DNA of 64,000 bases from positions 61,393 through 125,392 of the forward strand of contig NZ_JAJFAY010000010.1 in assembly GCF_021083305.1 (NCBI RefSeq), read 5' to 3'. Shown piece after piece: positions 1 to 8,453 of this stretch. The notes under the pieces are model-generated. The model was not told the origin of the DNA and did not search any database. It saw only the letters and a program-made list of their open reading frames with translations. The translations under genes and the position numbers were made by a program. Position 1 is the stretch's first letter, and the number at the start of each line of letters is the position of its first letter. This stretch comes from Haladaptatus sp. DYF46. GTDB taxonomy: Archaea > Halobacteriota > Halobacteria > Halobacteriales > Haladaptataceae.

Positions 1-2
1 AA

Positions 3-80
3 GTCGCAGAAGTCCTTGAAAACGCCTCCCGACGAGCTGAAGAAAACGATCGCAAAACCGTCCAAGCGCGCGATTTGTAG
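3..80 (+). CDS. C-terminal end of a histone-fold-like protein (partial)
   Basis: Only the last 25 codons are in the window; the gene starts before base 1. The tail is helical and charged and ends 'DRKTVQARDL', which resembles the end of archaeal histone folds, where a helix is followed by a basic R-K-T-V loop and a short last helix starting with D. Archaeal histones of this type pack or bend DNA. The call rests on this tail alone, so another histone-fold factor is equally possible. Confidence 0.45.
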   Translation, partial: VAEVLENASRRAEENDRKTVQARDL

Positions 81-155
81 CTGCTCACCGCCTTGATGTA
101 GCATCAACCTTTTTCTTCATCACTTCACAGAACTTATTCCTCTAGGGACTGACCA

Positions 156-293
156 CTACTCCGGTCGAATCCAGACCACCCGATGCGCTTCCGGCTTCTT
201 CTTTCGAATCTCCCCCTCCTCGGCAAACCCGTTCAAAACCTCATATACCGTCCGATGTGGCCACCCACGCTCCTCCGCAATTTCGCTCGTCAT
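156..293 (-). CDS. Small winged-helix protein or remnant (45 aa)
   Basis: A 45-codon minus-strand frame starts at an ATG and ends TAG. It reads MTSEIAEERGWPHRTVYEVL, then an acidic loop, a lysine run (IRKKKPEA) and VVWIRPE. This is a helix-turn-helix followed by the two strands of a wing, as in MarR-like haloarchaeal regulators. An in-frame TGA lies just upstream of the ATG. It may be a very small regulator or the surviving C-terminal half of a longer one. Its stop codon lies about 75 bases beyond the end of the convergent histone-like gene. Confidence 0.45.
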   Translation of the reverse strand: MTSEIAEERGWPHRTVYEVLNGFAEEGEIRKKKPEAHRVVWIRPE

Positions 294-328
294 AGAAGGT
301 TCGAGCGGTTTCATGACCGGAGGTCGAC

Positions 329-880
329 CTATAGCAAGGCAACTTCTTGGCGTTTCCCCACGATCACCGGAATATCGGTCGTATATTCTTTCCCAATAAA
401 TACGACTGTCACGGTCACATGATTCGGTAGCTTTACTACCAACTCTTTGCGTGTTACCGTTGGACCAGTTGGAGACACAGTCACGTATGGCTGACCATTT
501 TTATACCCTAGTCCAGATGAAATATCTTCATGCGTTCCAAATCGAAGTGGAATAGCCTGTTGGACTGTTCGGGTTGCAATCGATCCCGCCTGGAGTTCAG
601 CCCACCATTCGAGCGACCGCGTTGCAAATTCGGCCGGACCATCAGCATTCCGTGCTATCACAATCCGAACTTCGTCTGTTTCAGGAAGGTACTCAACATT
701 CTTACTCTTGGCCCGTTGACGGACAGTCAGTGGCTTGCCGGTCGCCTGAATTCCAGGGAGTGGCGACAGAACAGATTCAATTCGCGCCTTCGTATACTCG
801 TCTGCCTGGGAGCTAACAACGCCTGCACTCATGACAGCGCCGCCAGCAGCGAGAAATTTCCGCCGTGAACAATGACCCAT
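329..880 (-). CDS. Tat-exported protein of unknown function
   Basis: The 183-residue product begins MGHCSRRKFLAAGGAVMSAG, a clear twin-arginine (S-R-R-K-F-L) signal followed by a short hydrophobic stretch, so it should be folded in the cytoplasm and exported. The mature part is beta-rich, with runs such as VRIVIARN and VTVTVVFIGKEY, and has no cysteines or recognisable catalytic motif. There is no lipobox cysteine after the hydrophobic stretch, so a soluble secreted form is likely. I do not recognise the family. The start is set by the position of the Tat motif. It reads away from the winged-helix membrane gene and is not obviously in an operon. Confidence 0.7.
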   Translation of the reverse strand: MGHCSRRKFLAAGGAVMSAGVVSSQADEYTKARIESVLSPLPGIQATGKPLTVRQRAKSKNVEYLPETDEVRIVIARNADGPAEFATRSLEWWAELQAGSIATRTVQQAIPLRFGTHEDISSGLGYKNGQPYVTVSPTGPTVTRKELVVKLPNHVTVTVVFIGKEYTTDIPVIVGKRQEVALL

Positions 881-992
881 AGCAACCAGTTACTCTATTT
901 ACCATTAACTGTCCCGTACACTCAAATCGTGATTTTACCGATCACACCACTCGACAACCCGCCAGAGAACAAAATTCGATAATCGAAGAGAT

Positions 993-1604
993 CTATTCTG
1001 ACTGCAGTGCGCTCCATACTAACACGCCAAGCAGGACGGTGAGCCCACCAGCGAAAAAGATGAGCCCTGGGGGCAACCAAAGCCACGGTTCAGGTTCCAC
1101 TGGTACACTCGTCTTACTTGCGAGGTTGAGAAGCCCGGCCGAATTCGACCCAATTCCAAGAATGTCTTGCCGTGTGAGCCACTCCACCAGTATACTTCCG
1201 CCCAGTAATAGAGCGATTCCGCCGAGAAGATCCGACAGTCGAGAGCGTACTTTTTCTAGTCGACTTTCCGACCCACTCACGATAATAAGCGGGTCATCGG
1301 TTGCTGCATAGATGTTCATCTCGCTTCCCTTCGACGAGTACTCTGTATCCGCAACTTCGACTAACTCTGCCTCCCGTAGTTTCGTGAGGTGGTACTGTGC
1401 ATTCTGAATTGACGTGCCTGTATGTTCGGCGATTTCTGAGGCTGTCGCGGTTTCGTCCTGTAAGTGGAGATAGATTCGACGTGCTGTTTCTGATCCGAGC
1501 ACATTGAACACGCGTGCACCGGCGTCGTCTGCGAGATCACACAGCGTTCCTTGTTGTGCTGGTTGCGAGCGTGTTCCCGAGAGTTTCTGGAGAAGGTCAC
1601 TCAT
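993..1604 (-). CDS. ArsR-like winged-helix protein with C-terminal membrane anchor
   Basis: Residues about 25-105 form an ArsR-like winged helix: 'FNVLGSETARRIYLHLQDE' leads the first helices, 'TASEIAEHTGTSIQNAQYHL' is the recognition helix-turn-helix, and 'EMNIYAATDDPLIIVSG' is the wing end. The last 70 residues hold two hydrophobic segments (DLLGGIALLLGGSILVEWL and LPPGLIFFAGGLTVLLGVLV). A DNA-binding domain tethered to two membrane helices is a recurrent haloarchaeal architecture and suggests a membrane-located transcription regulator. Target unknown. Length of 203 residues fits that group. Confidence 0.75.
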   Translation of the reverse strand: MSDLLQKLSGTRSQPAQQGTLCDLADDAGARVFNVLGSETARRIYLHLQDETATASEIAEHTGTSIQNAQYHLTKLREAELVEVADTEYSSKGSEMNIYAATDDPLIIVSGSESRLEKVRSRLSDLLGGIALLLGGSILVEWLTRQDILGIGSNSAGLLNLASKTSVPVEPEPWLWLPPGLIFFAGGLTVLLGVLVWSALQSE

Positions 1605-1630
1605 TGTGAATGTGTATCAAGCGGGTTATC

Positions 1631-1846
1631 TTAAACATCCGTACTCCCCTTTCCATGATGGACGTCGTTGACTGCTGCTTTGACCGTCTGGAACATCCCA
1701 TATTCCGACAGCGTCCCCGTCCCCGTCACGAGGTCATAGATAGACAAATCAACAAATACTTTGTCAGTACTCAATAGAAACCAGGCGAGATACCGATGAT
1801 GACTATCAAGACCCGTTTTCGGACTATGTACGAATTGTAACGTCAT
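1631..1846 (-). CDS. Hypothetical small protein (71 aa)
   Basis: This frame starts three bases after the stop of the membrane gene upstream on the same strand (stop at 1850), which suggests translational coupling. The product has no clear domain, no membrane segment and no cysteines. I do not recognise it. The spacing is the main reason to keep it; it could be a chance frame. Confidence 0.35.
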   Translation of the reverse strand: MTLQFVHSPKTGLDSHHRYLAWFLLSTDKVFVDLSIYDLVTGTGTLSEYGMFQTVKAAVNDVHHGKGSTDV

Positions 1847-1849
1847 CTC

Positions 1850-2278
1850 TTACAGCCCTTTTGTGACGCTAGCGGATATTCGCTGAAGGACAAGACTGAG
1901 TAATCCACCGAATGTTCCAAGAACTGCAGCAGTTGCAAGTCCAACGATACTCGCCCACACTACTCGAAAGAGAATGCCCGGCATTTCTCCAGTGATTCCC
2001 ATGCCAACGAGATGGATGCCAAACCCAGCTGCGAGCGCAAAAGAAAATATCCAAACGCGCCGGAGACTCTGATCATGGGCAGCAAGCACTGCACAGCCAG
2101 TGAGCAGTCCGATCGCCAAATACTCTAACCGAAGAAATTGGAATACGGGCAACTCAGACCGTTTTACCACAGCGAGAAACCCAGCAGAACACACAAACAA
2201 CCCAAATGCGATCAGAACGGTCTGTAATCGCGTCTGTCGATCAGGGCCCGAACTATTTGCGGAGGTCAGTGTCTGCAT
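1850..2278 (-). CDS. Four-helix integral membrane protein
   Basis: From the ATG at 2278 the product is 142 residues: a hydrophilic leader (MQTLTSANSSGPDRQTR) followed by four hydrophobic segments (LQTVLIAFGLFVCSAGFLAVV; FLRLEYLAIGLLTGCAVLAA; VWIFSFALAAGFGIHLVGMG; FRVVWASIVGLATAAVLGTFGG). An upstream in-frame ATG would add 35 residues. That extension lies inside a dispersed repeat also found near 17.5 kb, so it is rejected as coding. Family unknown. It probably forms an operon with the 71-residue frame downstream. Confidence 0.65.
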   Translation of the reverse strand: MQTLTSANSSGPDRQTRLQTVLIAFGLFVCSAGFLAVVKRSELPVFQFLRLEYLAIGLLTGCAVLAAHDQSLRRVWIFSFALAAGFGIHLVGMGITGEMPGILFRVVWASIVGLATAAVLGTFGGLLSLVLQRISASVTKGL

Positions 2279-2306
2279 GATGAATGTAGGGTTTCTGCTC
2301 GCCACT

Positions 2307-2496
2307 ATGGCACGCGTGCGAGCAGGAAAGAGGGGTGGCGAGGGAAAGGGCGTGTGGATCGGGAGTGATGGCGCCAGACCCACAAGACCGATTCAGGGTG
2401 TCAGAGGCAACCGCGCCACAATCAGTCGCTTCGTGGGGTTCGGTATATGCTTTGTGCTACTGTTCGAAAATAAGACAGTCAAACAAACGACCATAG
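2307..2496. repeat. Dispersed 190-bp repeat, copy A
   Basis: This stretch is nearly identical to 17493-17683 in the same orientation. Both begin ATGGCACGCGT, carry GTGTGGATCGGGAGTGATGG and GGTATATGCTTTGTGCTACT, and end ACGACCATAG, with about 20-25 scattered differences. Similarity ends sharply at both edges. Copy A lies immediately upstream of the membrane gene at 1850-2278 and could supply its promoter. No transposase or terminal inverted repeats are evident. Confidence 0.8.
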
Positions 2497-2614
2497 GTTT
2501 CACCCTCGTTGTCTGCTTGCGTACCTGCGACCCACTGAGCGGTCACTTGCGGAAACTCCACCCTGTTTCACCGCGAGAACATCGCCATCCGTGGAATGAA
2601 CTCTATTTCGACAG

Positions 2615-3583
2615 CTATGGATATCCGATTGTGTGGTCCGTCAGTTGTTCTGCCACAGCATCGCCAGCACTTTCCATCCGGTCGATAGCGTCGAAAACCG
2701 CCCCCGCAACGGGACTCATTGATGGTCCCACAACACGATAGTCCTCACCGTCTGTGAATCGTTGTCGAAGCTCGGCAGTCATGTACTCGCTTTGGAGGAC
2801 GCTCCCTGCCGTGGCGACAGCCACTGGTGCATCGAGAAACCCTCCGACAATTCGAATACCAGTTACAACTTCTGCAAGCGCGTCGTCACAGATTGACTGT
2901 GCATAGGAGTCCCCGTCTACCGCGGCAGCCGTGATCAGCGGTGCAACATTGTCGAACGGATTTCCAGACACTACGTTGGTGAACCGATTTTCATCTTGAA
3001 CTGCTACTCTAAGGTCACTCACTGAATCACAGTCCCAGCGACCCAACAAACGATTCCCGAATTCCCAGCTTTTAGACGCCTCACCACTGAGTATGGTGTG
3101 GAGTGCTCGTTCACCGAGATTATGTGCAGCGGCACCAGCATAGTGCAGACAGTCGTAGTTCTGAATCTGATCACCATCGGCGGTTATACCGAGGATCACA
3201 GACCCAGTTCCACAGACGGCGATTACTCCTGGATCACCACAAAATGCTCCGATGTGAGCGATCACTGCGTCGTTGACGACCTGTGGTTCACAGGTCAGTC
3301 CATCGATATTGAGCAATCGCTTAGCTTCTGCGTAGTCTTGGCCCGTTCCGACACCTGCTATACCAGCAGTAAGCGCCACAACATCACTTAGCGACCGATT
3401 GGCATCTGCCAATGCGCTCCAAATTCCCTCCCGTAGATTTTGTTGAGCTGTCTCTGGATCATTATGCTCAGTGCTTGCACCACCATACTCGGCAGTTCCA
3501 AGCACGCACCCGCCGAGATTAGCAACGGCGACGCGGGTTTTAGTGCCTCCTCCGTCCACGCCAATCACTACATCATTGCTCAT
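2615..3583 (-). CDS. N-acetylglucosamine kinase-like protein (BadF/BadG family)
   Basis: The product starts MSNDVVIGVDGGGTKTRVAV, the first phosphate loop of the ASKHA (actin/hexokinase) fold. 'GIAGVGTGQ' and 'VVNDAVIAHIGAF' follow, then the second phosphate loop 'GVIAVCGTGSVILG'. Near the C-terminus 'PVAVATAGSVLQSEYM' is the adenosine motif. This layout is that of the BadF/BadG/BcrA/BcrD ATPases, most of which phosphorylate N-acetylglucosamine or related sugars in the cytoplasm. No iron-sulphur cysteines of benzoyl-CoA-reductase activators are seen. The ATG at 3583 is chosen over one 14 codons earlier because the phosphate loop then sits at the usual position. About 322 residues, normal length. 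Confidence 0.85.
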   Translation of the reverse strand: MSNDVVIGVDGGGTKTRVAVANLGGCVLGTAEYGGASTEHNDPETAQQNLREGIWSALADANRSLSDVVALTAGIAGVGTGQDYAEAKRLLNIDGLTCEPQVVNDAVIAHIGAFCGDPGVIAVCGTGSVILGITADGDQIQNYDCLHYAGAAAHNLGERALHTILSGEASKSWEFGNRLLGRWDCDSVSDLRVAVQDENRFTNVVSGNPFDNVAPLITAAAVDGDSYAQSICDDALAEVVTGIRIVGGFLDAPVAVATAGSVLQSEYMTAELRQRFTDGEDYRVVGPSMSPVAGAVFDAIDRMESAGDAVAEQLTDHTIGYP

Positions 3584-3691
3584 TAGTTTCACAGGAGTAA
3601 GCAGATAAGGTAAATCCTCGGTCAATATGCGAGTCTACGGTTGTGCTGTTCTTCGCTGAAAACAAGATCTGGATTTACCGCAACCAAGTCT

Positions 3692-4435
3692 CTATGGTGC
3701 CAATCGGTTCTTCCGCCCCTGCATCTTCTCCTCATAGTATGCAAACGTGAGTGGACACCACTCGGCAGCCTTCGCAAGAACCTCTTCAGTCAACTCTCGA
3801 ATCTCCCACTGACTATCGGCTGCTGCCCGCATATCAGCGACGTGCATTAACATCCGGACGTTCAGCGTCATTACGAGATTGACTTTCGTCCCGATCGGTA
3901 ACACAAAGCGAGCATCTTCTGGTGGCATTCCGAGGTCGAGCAATTCCTGATAATCTTCGACTGACCCGCGAACTGACTGCAGGAACAACTCTTCTCGCTT
4001 TGCAACTATCTCCTCATCCACGGTCCCGCCTTTCTGGTTGCGCCCAATCCAGTTGGCATCCGTCGCTGAGGGTGGTGTGACAACCATCGCTCCGGCTTCC
4101 ACATCTGCAGGATCAACGTCATCGAATGCAACGTACCGCATCGATTGGACGTCGAAGCTAACGTGGCGATGGCGAGTGAGTTGCGCCATGCATGCTCGGC
4201 TCATTCCTTTGACTGCGAATGTTGCAGAGGGATGTTCGAATGGGCCATAGTGGCCGTGCTGGAGCAAATGAGCGATGAGCGTTCGTTTTTTCTCCTCAAT
4301 GGTCTCTCCCTCAATGCTTGCCATTGTCTCTTCGAACGAGAGATCGGCATTGAACTCGCTCATGTAGTCGTTCCGTGCGCCACGACAGATGAGTTCCTCC
4401 GGATTCTCGGTTGCTTCGAGTAATTGGACGTTCAT
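3692..4435 (-). CDS. thyX: Flavin-dependent thymidylate synthase ThyX
   Basis: ThyX makes dTMP from dUMP using FAD, NADPH and methylenetetrahydrofolate. The signature R-H-R-x7-S is present: RHRHVSFDVQSMRYVAFDD at about residues 87-105. 'HGHYGPFEHPSATFAV' precedes it and 'NLVMTLNVRMLMHVADMR' holds the C-terminal substrate-binding residues. The length of 247 residues is usual. The ATG at 4435 (MNVQLLEATENPEEL) is chosen over one nine codons earlier, because the family starts at this strand. It stands alone between the exported phosphatase-like gene and the sugar kinase, all read leftward. Confidence 0.93.
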   Translation of the reverse strand: MNVQLLEATENPEELICRGARNDYMSEFNADLSFEETMASIEGETIEEKKRTLIAHLLQHGHYGPFEHPSATFAVKGMSRACMAQLTRHRHVSFDVQSMRYVAFDDVDPADVEAGAMVVTPPSATDANWIGRNQKGGTVDEEIVAKREELFLQSVRGSVEDYQELLDLGMPPEDARFVLPIGTKVNLVMTLNVRMLMHVADMRAAADSQWEIRELTEEVLAKAAEWCPLTFAYYEEKMQGRKNRLAP

Positions 4436-4536
4436 ACCAGAGAGAGGCAGATACTCCATCAAAATACTGTGGCTTAGGGTTCCAAAAGAGATGGATTGTA
4501 GACGGATCGGGTTGCATTCGAGTGCAGTGTGTATTC

Positions 4537-5538
4537 TTAGTATTTACCGCGAGGCCACCACTGGGTGCTATATTCGACATCCGTGACAACAGGGAGGTGA
4601 TCAGAGCGATACTCATTCTCCTGAATTGGAAGTGTACGATACGAATTAACTGTGGCGGTATCTCCAGTGAAGATGTAATCGATTCTATCTTCAATGTCGT
4701 TTGTAAATCCGTGATAGGTACCCCAGGTCCCAGACACAGAATCAGTATCAGCTTCCCGGCGGGGATCAGCTAGTGGACTCTCTGATGTGCCATTTGTCCC
4801 GGTCATGATCTGATAGGGCTCCCAACTCGGTTTCGTGTTAAAGTCTCCTGTAATCACAACATCTTCGCCCTCCTCTGTACGCTGACATGCCCGTTTACGG
4901 ATGAGCTTTGCAGACTCCGATCGCGCGGTTTCTCCCACATGCGAAAAGTGAGTATTGCAGAACCACAGGTGTCGGCCTGTTTTCCGGTGGCGAAGACTGA
5001 CCCAGGTCGTAACACGGGGTAAATCAGCATCCCACCCAACACTGGGCTTTGTTGGTGTCTCAGAAAGCCAGAACTCTCCCGTTTCAATCGCTTCAAAGCG
5101 ATCTGGGTGCCATGCTATAGGAACCATTTCTCCCTTTCGATCGCCATCTTCTCGCCCAACACCATACCATTCATACTCATCAATCCCGTCACGTAGATCA
5201 TCGTATTGGTGTGGGAGTGCTTCCTGCATTCCAAGGACACCTGGTTCGCTATTTTCCACCGTTTTGATCACACGACTCACCCGTTCGTCCCATGAATATT
5301 CGTCATCTGGATTGTCATACCGGATGTTGAACGAGCATGCTGTGAGATGTGTTGGACGCCAACCGGACCAAGGTGTCTTTCCTTCATGGTTCGTTTGGTG
5401 GTGGTTTTCCTGATTATCCATTGCTGTTCCAGTAGTCGATCCGAGTGATAGTCCAGCGACAGCTATTCCTGTTCGTTGCAAAAACACTCTGCGTGAATGA
5501 TTGATGCCTTTGAGCATACGTTCTATACTATTTTGCAT
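4537..5538 (-). CDS. Tat-exported endonuclease/exonuclease/phosphatase (EEP) family protein
   Basis: A twin-arginine signal (NHSRRVFLQRTGIAVAGLSLG, about residues 13-33) shows export. The mature protein is a complete EEP hydrolase: 'CSFNIRYDN' (metal-holding Asn), 'GVLGMQEALPHQ' (metal-binding Glu), 'WFCNTHFSHVG' (catalytic His), 'VVITGDFNTKP' (Asp and Asn), 'IEDRIDYIFTGD', and 'YRSDHLPVVTDV' (the terminal Ser-Asp-His). This is the fold of DNase I, sphingomyelinase and inositol-phosphate phosphatases. Most similar secreted haloarchaeal and bacterial proteins are annotated as phosphodiesterases or phosphatases. Substrate unknown. 333 residues, all catalytic positions intact. Confidence 0.87.
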   Translation of the reverse strand: MQNSIERMLKGINHSRRVFLQRTGIAVAGLSLGSTTGTAMDNQENHHQTNHEGKTPWSGWRPTHLTACSFNIRYDNPDDEYSWDERVSRVIKTVENSEPGVLGMQEALPHQYDDLRDGIDEYEWYGVGREDGDRKGEMVPIAWHPDRFEAIETGEFWLSETPTKPSVGWDADLPRVTTWVSLRHRKTGRHLWFCNTHFSHVGETARSESAKLIRKRACQRTEEGEDVVITGDFNTKPSWEPYQIMTGTNGTSESPLADPRREADTDSVSGTWGTYHGFTNDIEDRIDYIFTGDTATVNSYRTLPIQENEYRSDHLPVVTDVEYSTQWWPRGKY

Positions 5539-5594
5539 GGTTAAATGAATTTGTATTTTGGAAGATAGGACTATGTATATGTTTCAAGACGACA

Positions 5595-6095
5595 GTGTTC
5601 AGTGGAGACCTCTATTGGGACCATAGCAATCGACAATGTCTGTTAAATCTGACAACTATATTTTTAGATGGTGGTACCCGCGGCACTGACGAGACGGTAC
5701 AGAAACGCGCACAGGCCGAACAATTCGCCTTCGACGTTGATGCTCCTGGACTCATCGAAGTCACCAATGAGAACCACGACAAGTCCACAGAGCACCAGTA
5801 CACCGTCTCCATCGACGACGTGACTGGTGAACTGATGGCCTGTACGTGCCCGCACCACGTCCATCGGAACGCCTACTGCAAACACATGGACCCCGTCGAA
5901 AACGCAACCGACGACGGGACGCTCGACGCGTTCCCATCGGTTGATGACGAGGACAACGAAGACGACACTGAATCGACAAAGGGCAACTGTGATGGCCTAA
6001 ATGGATTCCACTGCTGGCCGTGCGTACGAATGGGGCGAAAGAAACTGCCGAACGAACCATTGCTTCAGTCTTGTTATCCATGGCACGCCAAGTGA
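5595..6095 (+). pseudogene. SWIM zinc-finger protein, cassette copy 1 (stop codon lost)
   Basis: This is the best preserved of many copies of a small SWIM protein in this window. The SWIM metal motif C-x-C-x(n)-C-x-H is intact as CTCPHHVHRNAYCKH, preceded by 'HQYTVSIDDVTGELMA'. SWIM fingers bind DNA or protein partners. The normal end of the gene, as seen in other copies, is GRKELPN followed by TAA. Here TAA has become GAA, so the frame runs 13 codons on into the SprT-like partner. The 5' end is also unlike other copies and the only in-frame start is a weak GTG. The missing stop and disrupted partner argue for decay, although the finger itself could still fold. Confidence 0.7.
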
Positions 6096-6241
6096 CGGTC
6101 TTGGATATCACCGACCAGCAAGCGTTGATGGAAAGCACGTATGAAATAACCGAGAATATTCTCGAGACACAGACACTCCTACTCGACCCAGTGCTGACTC
6201 AGGTGCGGAGAATTCGATCCCTGTTTTCAGATACAATGTGA
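6080..6241 (+). pseudogene. SprT-like metallopeptidase, N-terminal remnant (copy 1)
   Basis: The frame starts MARQVTVLDITDQQALMEST, the same start as the better copies at 10455 and 32935. It then loses similarity after about 35 codons and stops, so the HExxH catalytic region is absent. It overlaps the read-through end of the SWIM gene, as expected for two adjacent genes whose boundary has eroded. Confidence 0.65.
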
Positions 6242-6544
6242 GAGACGACGGTTTTTGCTAGTGTTGCAGACCCTCATGTTGTCGAGGTTGCGGTTCCCCC
6301 CGACACGTGTAACTGCGGATAGCAGGTCAGTATCGACCTGTTTGAGTACGCAACGATCTAGCGATTAACCCTGATCGTACCACTCAATCATTCAGTACCC
6401 CGTCTAAAGAATGCTCACGTGTTATTAGTAACAATAAGATTATATAAAGTACCTCCGATAGCAATCTGACTTCATGCTATCTCTAGTAGACGGCTCTTAC
6501 ACACGACTAAGTGGGAAAGATAAAATCGAGGGAGGGTCGTTTGT
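6242..6544. other. Intergenic stretch upstream of the asparagine-synthetase-like gene
   Basis: No gene is supported. A short open tail at about 6262-6321 reads DPHVVEVAVPPDTCNCG before TAG. It vaguely resembles the cysteine-bearing leader of some transposases but is too short to assign. AT-rich DNA at 6425-6450 (GATTATATAAAG) is a plausible archaeal TATA region, but it lies about 100 bases before the start codon. Confidence 0.4.
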
Positions 6545-8446
6545 ATGGTTGGGTTGATCGGTAGTCTTGGTGACTATTCTGGTTCTACTTCGAAAATTGC
6601 GAATTCATTACACGGATCGAAAGAATCGACCACCTCTACCTACAGAACCACGTCCGCTACTGTTCATATGGCGTTTCACTCACAGGCAAACGATAGTCAA
6701 CCAGTTTGGTGCCGCGATGGCGAAGTCCAAATGTGGCTCCTGGGTGAAGCGTACGGTTTCCAGGACAAATCCGGATATACTTCCCGTCCATCCTCAATGG
6801 CAAGCGTTGAGTTTTGCGCATCGCTCTACGAACGACTCGGCTGGGAATTCCTTACTGGTCTCAACGGTAATTTCGTCGGTATCGTCTACGATCACGTTAG
6901 TGAGACCGTCTCAATTTTTCTCGACCGATTCGGGACTCATCCCGTTTTTTACGCCCGAGTCGATGGAACGCTTGTGTTTTCGACACAAATCCAACTACTT
7001 CCTTCCTTCTCACAGATCAGCCGTCGATTTGATCACGAATATCTTTTCGAATATCTTACGCTTCGCAGAGTTTTCGGGACTAAGACACCACTTCGTGATA
7101 TCGAAAAGTTTCCTCCGGCATCTGTCACGACATACGACCTCTCCACTCACGAAGTTACGTCGGAGATCTACTGGACCCCTCACTATCAACCGGAGGACAA
7201 ACCGTTCGAGCACTTCGTCGAAACGTTCATCGACGTTTTCCAGGACGTCATCGACGAGCGTTTGGACTCGGATCGTGAGCCCGGTCTCATGTTGAGTGGT
7301 GGAAGCGACTCACGGTTGATTTTAGCTGCCGCAAATCGTCAACTTACTGCCTTTCATCTCGCTGAGTGGAACAATCGGGAGGCACGAATCGCCGAACAGG
7401 TCGCCGAAATCGGCAACGCAGACCTTCGAATCCTCCACCGAACGGATACCACGTATCTGGAAACGTTACCGCAGAACGCGTCGCTTTCCAATTTCGATGG
7501 CTACTACTTCCAAGGCTATCTCACCCCCTTCGCGGACGAAATCACCGAGTCGGTTGATTCGCTCTTCACCGGCCTCTATGCCGATACGCTGTTCAAACGT
7601 TATCCTATTCCAACCCGTTCACAATCGCTCGGATCATTGGGAACGCTCACGTTACCGGTCGGCGTCAAGATGAGCTCACTGACGGATATTCTCGAGTACT
7701 GGATTTCTTCGGCCGGGACGGCGCTCGCTTCGCCGCCGGAATACCTCACCACGTCTCACGACCTCCATGAAATCCTGTCCGCGAACGTCGGTTGGGATGA
7801 TGGGAAAATCGACCACCACGGCATACGCTACGATTCATTGGACGACTTGCTCGTCTGTAGCACGTACTATCCCCTCTCGAACGATTCCGAGTTAATCAAT
7901 CTACATAGCCTCCGACAGCTGTGTCCGTCTCACATTCCCTTCTTGGATAACCGGCTCGTAGATTTACACCTTCGAATACCCAAAAGATACCGCCTCCGAC
8001 GCGATCTCATCAATCGAGCCGTCCAACGGCTTGCTCCCGAACTCGCGGCTATCCCACATCCATCATCGGATGTCCCGATCGCGCGGTCTTATCCAGTGCA
8101 GTATCTCGGGCGACAAGTGGCCAGCTTCCGACGCAAACACTTACCGAGACACCAACCACCAAAATATCACCTCAATCAAGATTCGTGGCGGGATCACGCG
8201 AGGTTTGCTCGCCACGAAGACTTCGTAATCGATGCCATCCGCAAGCATAAGCCTACGATCCAGGCACTTCCATTCTTGGATTGGGAGGGGGTAAAAACGG
8301 TCTATCGAAAGCATCAGAACGGAGAAAACAGGACTGCGGAACTGTACACGCTTCTTACCCTGTTGGAGATGCCGATGATAAAGCAGGCGACGATGATGAA
8401 TCAAATGCACTCCTTTTCGCCCGGTGCAGCGGAAGAAAGTGCATAG
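6545..8446 (+). CDS. Asparagine-synthetase-like ATP-dependent ligase lacking the glutaminase cysteine
   Basis: The 633-residue protein has the two-domain layout of asparagine synthetase B. The N-terminal domain (about 1-200) has the class II amidotransferase fold, including 'LNGNFVGIVYD' and 'FLDRFGTHPVFYAR'. The C-terminal domain has the pyrophosphate loop SGGSDSRL (251-258) that activates a carboxylate as an acyl-AMP. The second residue, normally the catalytic Cys, is Val (MVGLIG), so it cannot release ammonia from glutamine. Such enzymes often join a carboxylate to an amine supplied otherwise, as in lasso-peptide cyclases and beta-lactam synthetases. It converges with an ATP-grasp ligase eight bases away, suggesting a shared small-molecule or surface-modification pathway (inference). 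Confidence 0.8.
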   Translation: MVGLIGSLGDYSGSTSKIANSLHGSKESTTSTYRTTSATVHMAFHSQANDSQPVWCRDGEVQMWLLGEAYGFQDKSGYTSRPSSMASVEFCASLYERLGWEFLTGLNGNFVGIVYDHVSETVSIFLDRFGTHPVFYARVDGTLVFSTQIQLLPSFSQISRRFDHEYLFEYLTLRRVFGTKTPLRDIEKFPPASVTTYDLSTHEVTSEIYWTPHYQPEDKPFEHFVETFIDVFQDVIDERLDSDREPGLMLSGGSDSRLILAAANRQLTAFHLAEWNNREARIAEQVAEIGNADLRILHRTDTTYLETLPQNASLSNFDGYYFQGYLTPFADEITESVDSLFTGLYADTLFKRYPIPTRSQSLGSLGTLTLPVGVKMSSLTDILEYWISSAGTALASPPEYLTTSHDLHEILSANVGWDDGKIDHHGIRYDSLDDLLVCSTYYPLSNDSELINLHSLRQLCPSHIPFLDNRLVDLHLRIPKRYRLRRDLINRAVQRLAPELAAIPHPSSDVPIARSYPVQYLGRQVASFRRKHLPRHQPPKYHLNQDSWRDHARFARHEDFVIDAIRKHKPTIQALPFLDWEGVKTVYRKHQNGENRTAELYTLLTLLEMPMIKQATMMNQMHSFSPGAAEESA

Positions 8447-8453
8447 CCCGATA

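Noticed and set aside
2284..2383. N-terminal extension of the membrane protein gene at 1850
   Set aside because: The extension is Pro-rich and lies inside a dispersed repeat that also occurs at 17.5 kb away from this gene.
6262..6321. Cysteine-bearing transposase leader upstream of the asparagine-synthetase-like gene
   Set aside because: About 18 codons only, with no further transposase motif in any frame nearby.
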